DNA from: Halobacteriaceae archaeon Tc-Br11_E2g27 | GTDB taxonomy: Archaea; Halobacteriota; Halobacteria; Halobacteriales; Haloarculaceae | DNA length: 9,328 nt | Reading direction: 5' to 3' | Assembly: GCA_001564135.1 (NCBI GenBank) | Contig: LKNH01000091.1 | Coordinates: forward strand, 1 to 9,328 | The notes under the pieces: model-generated | Told to the model about the DNA's origin: nothing | Seen by the model: the letters and a program-made list of their open reading frames with translations, nothing else | The model's database searches: none | Made by a program: the position numbers and the translations under genes | Shown: piece after piece, positions 6,712 through 9,328 of the stretch | Numbering within the stretch: position 1 is the first letter of the stretch | Layout: every line of letters starts with the position of its first letter

Positions 6712-7140
6712 ATGGTTTCACGCATTCTCGTGCCGATGGATGATTCCGAATACGCGAAGCAGGCGCTCGAATATGCGCTCGAAAACTATCCAGATGCGAA
6801 AATTACCGTATTGCACGTCGTTGGAGTTCCATCAATGATGATGGGAGAGCAGACATCTCTCAGTCTCGAAGGTGATATCAACGAAGCCGCGAGCGAACGT
6901 GCTGAGCCGGTATTTGAGCGTGCACGTGACGTTGCCGACGAACATGGTCGAGAGCTTAGCACGATTGTCGGGATTGGTCACCCTTCCCGGACGATTATCG
7001 ACAAAGCTGCAGACTATGATACGGTCGTCGTTGGGGCCCACGGCAAAAGCTGGCGTCGCGCAACACGCCAATTTCTTGTTGGGAACGTCGCCGAGACAGT
7101 GTCGAAACGGGCACCGGTTCCCGTAGTAATTGTCCGTTGA
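6712..7140 (+). CDS. Universal stress protein (UspA family)
   Basis: A single-domain, 142-residue Usp, usually a homodimer and often ATP-binding. It opens with MVSRILVPMDDSEYAKQALE (first strand, conserved Asp and helix), has VLHVV at about 33-37, and ends in the family's PVPVVIVR strand. The ATP loop is recognisable as VVVGAHGKS...FLVGNVAETV (about 105-130). There are 12 residues between the second and third Gly instead of the usual 9, and Asn replaces the usual Ser/Thr after the third Gly. Nucleotide binding may therefore be altered. The ATG at 6712 gives the standard Usp start; another ATG at 6704 is out of frame. No clear TATA box is visible. The gene converges on the peroxiredoxin-like gene with 16 bases between their ends. 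Confidence 0.94.
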   Translation: MVSRILVPMDDSEYAKQALEYALENYPDAKITVLHVVGVPSMMMGEQTSLSLEGDINEAASERAEPVFERARDVADEHGRELSTIVGIGHPSRTIIDKAADYDTVVVGAHGKSWRRATRQFLVGNVAETVSKRAPVPVVIVR

Positions 7141-7156
7141 GTGCTATCGTTTCGTA

Positions 7157-7741
7157 TCAGTCCCAGTAGTCCGGTTCGTTGTCGTCTTTCCATTTCACTG
7201 AACAGCCACGGGATGGTTTGAACTCCTCGGGAAGCTCCTCACCAGCGAGCATCGCGTCGATGTGGACTTTCATCTCGCGCGCTTCGGGTTCGCTGTCGGG
7301 GTCCTGTGCGTCATTGAGTCGGCCGTGATAGGCAAGGATGAACTCGTTACCGTCGCGTTCGAACAGGAACGGGTCGGGGGTACACATCGCCCCGTAGGCC
7401 GCAGCGACTTCCTGACTCTCATCGCGGAGATATGCATCCCACTGAATCGTCCCATCCGCAACCCGTTCTCGCATCGTCTCGAAATCGTCTTCGGGATACT
7501 CCTCGGCGTCGTTCGGGTTAATCCCGATGACGGCAACCTCCTCATATTCCTCAGTGAGTCGGTTCATTTCGTCAAATTTCGCCTTCGCATAGGGGCAGTG
7601 ATTGCAGGTGAACACAACGAGGAGACCTTCGTACCCGTCGAAATCCGACAGCGTATACGTTTCGCCATCGGTTCCTGGTAGTTCGAAGGCTGGGGCTGTA
7701 TCTCCCTGTTCAAGTACGTCGTTCGAGTCAAGCGCAACCAT
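7157..7741 (-). CDS. Peroxiredoxin/thioredoxin-like protein (PRX-like, CxxC type)
   Basis: A 194-residue protein of the AhpC/TSA-redoxin thioredoxin fold. The redox motif is FTCNHCPYAK with Cys46 and Cys49. INPNDAEEYPEDDFETM (74-90) and LRDESQEVAAAYGAMCTPDP (105-124) match the PRX-like subgroup, and CTP at 120-122 carries the cis-Pro expected next to the active site. The end has the subgroup's GCSVKWK motif with Cys180. There is no signal peptide, so it should be cytoplasmic. It probably reduces peroxides or disulfides, but the subgroup is poorly characterised. It is downstream of the 206-residue gene by 46 bases on the same strand. A weak AT-rich element (TAACAAAC, minus strand, near 7763-7771) could give its own leaderless promoter. 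Confidence 0.9.
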   Translation of the reverse strand: MVALDSNDVLEQGDTAPAFELPGTDGETYTLSDFDGYEGLLVVFTCNHCPYAKAKFDEMNRLTEEYEEVAVIGINPNDAEEYPEDDFETMRERVADGTIQWDAYLRDESQEVAAAYGAMCTPDPFLFERDGNEFILAYHGRLNDAQDPDSEPEAREMKVHIDAMLAGEELPEEFKPSRGCSVKWKDDNEPDYWD

Positions 7742-7787
7742 ACAACCGGGTTCGTGCTCCCTGTTTGTTACTCCACCGGCTGTGAGT

Positions 7788-8408
7788 TCACTCGACAGCT
7801 TTCAGCAAGGAAATGACCTCCTCGCGGAGCGTCTCGCTGGACGTCGCAAGGATTCCGTCTGGGTCTTCGATTCCCGTCCGCTCGGCCACGGAGACAGCGG
7901 GATAGCCGGTCGTCACAATCATTGCCTCTTTGCCGTCGGTCCAGATAGCGATAAGACAATCAAGCGGCAGCGTCTCCTCGACCCCCTCAAACGGGTCGAC
8001 CGCTCGGAACCGTTTGAGTCGTGCCCGCTTCCCGTTGTCGACGCGAAGCCGTGTGCTATCCTGTCGGTCGATATCTACCAGTCCGTTCCCTTCGAGTCGG
8101 TCAATGAACTTATCGGTCGCCGCGCTTCGTATCTGCGCGCCGACCATCGCCGCGCTGACTCCAAGCGGCAGTTGCGGGCGAAAGCCGATTCTCGTCGCCG
8201 CAAAAAAACGAATCCGATGGCTGAGTTCGCCATCAGTTGCTTCCTCAAGAGCGGTCCGCATCCGCATATCATCGTATTCGAGCGTGGTTCCACGGACCTG
8301 CATGGCAGGGAGCTGTGCCATCGTCTCCACTGACTCCTCGACGAGTTCCCAACCATTGGCCCTCAACTGCTCGTCCGGAACGACCGGTGGGTCAGGCTCA
8401 TCCGACAC
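7788..8408 (-). CDS. Conserved-looking haloarchaeal protein of unknown function, coupled to TFS
   Basis: A 206-residue acidic protein with no family I can name confidently and no signal peptide or membrane helix. The N-terminal 60 residues are mostly acidic and helical (GWELVEESVETMAQLPAMQV). The middle has mixed strands with basic patches (RIRFFAATRIGFRPQLPLG, about 65-83; RVDNGKRARLKRFR, about 121-134). The C-terminal third includes LPLDCLIAIWTDGKEAM and a final helix LREEVISLLKAVE. The start is a GTG at 8408; a nearby ATG at 8401 is out of frame. It begins three bases after the TFS stop codon and in the same frame, so it is almost certainly translated from the TFS transcript. Gene position alone hints at a link with transcription; nothing in the protein proves it. 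Confidence 0.82.
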   Translation of the reverse strand: MSDEPDPPVVPDEQLRANGWELVEESVETMAQLPAMQVRGTTLEYDDMRMRTALEEATDGELSHRIRFFAATRIGFRPQLPLGVSAAMVGAQIRSAATDKFIDRLEGNGLVDIDRQDSTRLRVDNGKRARLKRFRAVDPFEGVEETLPLDCLIAIWTDGKEAMIVTTGYPAVSVAERTGIEDPDGILATSSETLREEVISLLKAVE

Positions 8409-8411
8409 GGT

Positions 8412-8732
8412 TCAGTGGTCGTCTTCCCGCCATTTGTGGTCGCACTCGGTACAGACGAAAAACCGAGTTTCACTCTCGTCGGCCGCCCGAATCTGTTGCA
8501 TATACCAGTACGCACGGTCGTTGTCACACTCCGGACACTGCGCCCGTGTTGTCGGTCGACCCTGGTCTTCGACATCGCTGACGTCGACAATCTCCGTCTC
8601 TTCCTGTCCTGCCGTGGTCACCATCCCGGCTTCTTTGTCCTTGTCACGGCCTTTCTCGTAGCCACAGCTCCCGCAGACCCAGACGCCATCTTCAGTTTTC
8701 ATCATCGAGCCGCATTCATCACAGAATTCCAT
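8412..8732 (-). CDS. tfs: Transcription factor S (TFS), archaeal TFIIS/RPB9-like transcript cleavage factor
   Basis: A 106-residue protein with two zinc ribbons joined by an acidic linker. The N-ribbon uses Cys4/Cys7 and Cys20/Cys23. The C-ribbon uses Cys66/Cys69 (CPEC) and Cys94/Cys97 (CTEC). The C-ribbon carries the TFIIS-type motif QIRAADESETRFFVC with the Asp85-Glu86 pair that reaches into the RNA polymerase active site. It should therefore stimulate cleavage of backtracked RNA, unlike RPB9-type subunits lacking that pair. Length and layout are standard for archaeal TFS. The ATG at 8732 lies about 29 bases from a TATA box. The 206-residue gene follows after TGA-ACC, in the same frame. The antiporter gene ends 80 bases upstream. 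Confidence 0.96.
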   Translation of the reverse strand: MEFCDECGSMMKTEDGVWVCGSCGYEKGRDKDKEAGMVTTAGQEETEIVDVSDVEDQGRPTTRAQCPECDNDRAYWYMQQIRAADESETRFFVCTECDHKWREDDH

Positions 8733-8757
8733 ACCCTCGATTATACCGCGCCGGTGT

Positions 8758-8764
8758 GTTAAAT
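8758..8764 (-). promoter_or_regulatory. TATA box of the TFS operon
   Basis: The minus strand reads ATTTAAC, centred about 29 bases before the ATG at 8732, consistent with a leaderless or nearly leaderless transcript. A second AT-rich stretch (GGTATAATCG, about 8737-8746) is too near the ATG to serve as its TATA box. Confidence 0.5.
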
Positions 8765-8812
8765 GGCCCGTTTCACCCGATGTGAGAGTTGACGATTGAG
8801 CGGAACGCCCAG

Positions 8813-9328
8813 CTACTCAAACCGAAAGAACTGCCGGTCGTCTGCTGGCTTCTTCCGGGACGGATAGACGATGATAAAGTTCCCCGCAGTGAGCGTCGAA
8901 ATCTGCTTGGGAAGCGTTTCGAGCTCCGGATGCCACCCAAAATCGTCACGCCTTGCACTCATTATCACGATGAGTTCAGTCTCGTCCCCACCCTCGCGAA
9001 GCATCTCCAGGAGTGCATCCCAGTCCGGGACGGCCACCATGTTGTCTGAAACGGTTGGTTCACTCAGTCGAGAGACCTGTTCGAGTTGCTCCTCGGTACT
9101 GTCCACGGCAAGGGCGCGAATCTGGGCTCCGGTCTGCTCGGCCAGCCGGTTGATGATGTGAAGGGCTTCGGAAAAGCCGTCATTCCCCGCAATTCCCGGC
9201 GGGAGGACGAGCGTTACCTCTTCAGTTGTATTGAGTGGCTGTCGGAGACGGCTAACGAGCGTGAGCTGTGCCGTACGGTTGAGGACTTGGTCGATGATAT
9301 GCCCATGCATGTGCTGTTTGCGGGCTGA
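8813..9328 (-). CDS. Probable cation:proton antiporter, C-terminal cytoplasmic Usp-like domain (partial)
   Basis: This frame is open at the right edge of the window (171 residues seen, ending at TAG 8813-8815), so the true start is probably outside. The ATG at 9310 is probably an internal Met. The visible part is soluble: a helix HIIDQVLNRTAQLTLVSRLR, then alternating strands and helices (VTLVLPPGIAGNDGFSEALH, IRALAVDSTEEQL, ELIVIMSARRDDFGW, LPKQISTL, NFIIVYPS). This resembles the Usp-like regulatory tail of Kef/NhaP-type cation:proton antiporters, in particular the helix plus 'PLN...VLPPG...GF' and 'SARR...W.P.LE.LP...N.IVVYPS' wording that I recall from that family. No membrane segment is in view to prove it. 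It lies 80 bases upstream of TFS on the same strand. Confidence 0.6.
   Translation of the reverse strand, partial: SARKQHMHGHIIDQVLNRTAQLTLVSRLRQPLNTTEEVTLVLPPGIAGNDGFSEALHIINRLAEQTGAQIRALAVDSTEEQLEQVSRLSEPTVSDNMVAVPDWDALLEMLREGGDETELIVIMSARRDDFGWHPELETLPKQISTLTAGNFIIVYPSRKKPADDRQFFRFE

Noticed and set aside
7602..8333. 243-codon plus-strand frame spanning parts of two minus-strand genes
   Set aside because: It runs across the junction of the peroxiredoxin-like and 206-residue genes and has no recognisable domain.
1..9328. Defence system, CRISPR array, insertion sequence, tRNA or rRNA genes
   Set aside because: Looked for on both strands. No repeat-spacer pattern, transposase motif, terminal repeats or cloverleaf was seen, and nearly all of the sequence is accounted for by ordinary genes.

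Overview
The window looks like chromosomal DNA from a halophilic archaeon (Halobacteria). The proteins are very rich in Asp and Glu. One gene encodes an archaeal transcript-cleavage factor (TFS). Several genes have TATA boxes about 27-29 bases before their start codons, as expected for leaderless haloarchaeal transcripts. Base composition is moderately GC-rich by eye. I cannot name the species.

Layout, left to right. (a) 1-643, minus: the N-terminal half of an RtcB-family RNA ligase, cut by the window edge. (b) 683-2998, minus: a TetR-type regulator followed by a MATE-family exporter. A clean inverted-repeat operator lies between the regulator's TATA box and its start codon, so this is probably a self-repressing regulator/efflux operon. 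The rtcB-like gene starts 39 bases after the exporter and may be reached by read-through. (c) 3052-4326, minus: a HEAT-repeat scaffold protein with its own promoter. (d) 4457-4624, plus: a 55-residue protein with Cys/His pairs. (e) 4689-5408, minus, and 5554-6393, plus: a class I glutamine amidotransferase and a TatD/phosphotriesterase-like metal hydrolase, divergent across 145 bases. (f) 6408-6584, minus: a 58-residue, two-helix membrane protein. (g) 6712-7140, plus: a universal stress protein. (h) 7157-9328, all minus, in transcription order: the C-terminal end of a probable cation:proton antiporter, TFS, an unrecognised 206-residue protein tightly coupled to TFS, and a peroxiredoxin/thioredoxin-like protein.

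Most of the window is ordinary haloarchaeal housekeeping and stress gene content. I found no tRNA or rRNA, CRISPR array, insertion sequence, or recognisable defence or mobile system. The points most worth following are the TetR operator, the bacterial-type RtcB in an archaeon, a hydrolase with Lys where TatD enzymes have a metal-binding Glu, and the in-frame TGA-ACC-GTG junction joining TFS to an unknown protein. Two short genes (55 and 58 residues) could easily be missed by length-filtered gene calling. No gene-free stretch longer than about 300 bases remains once the 58-residue membrane protein is counted.
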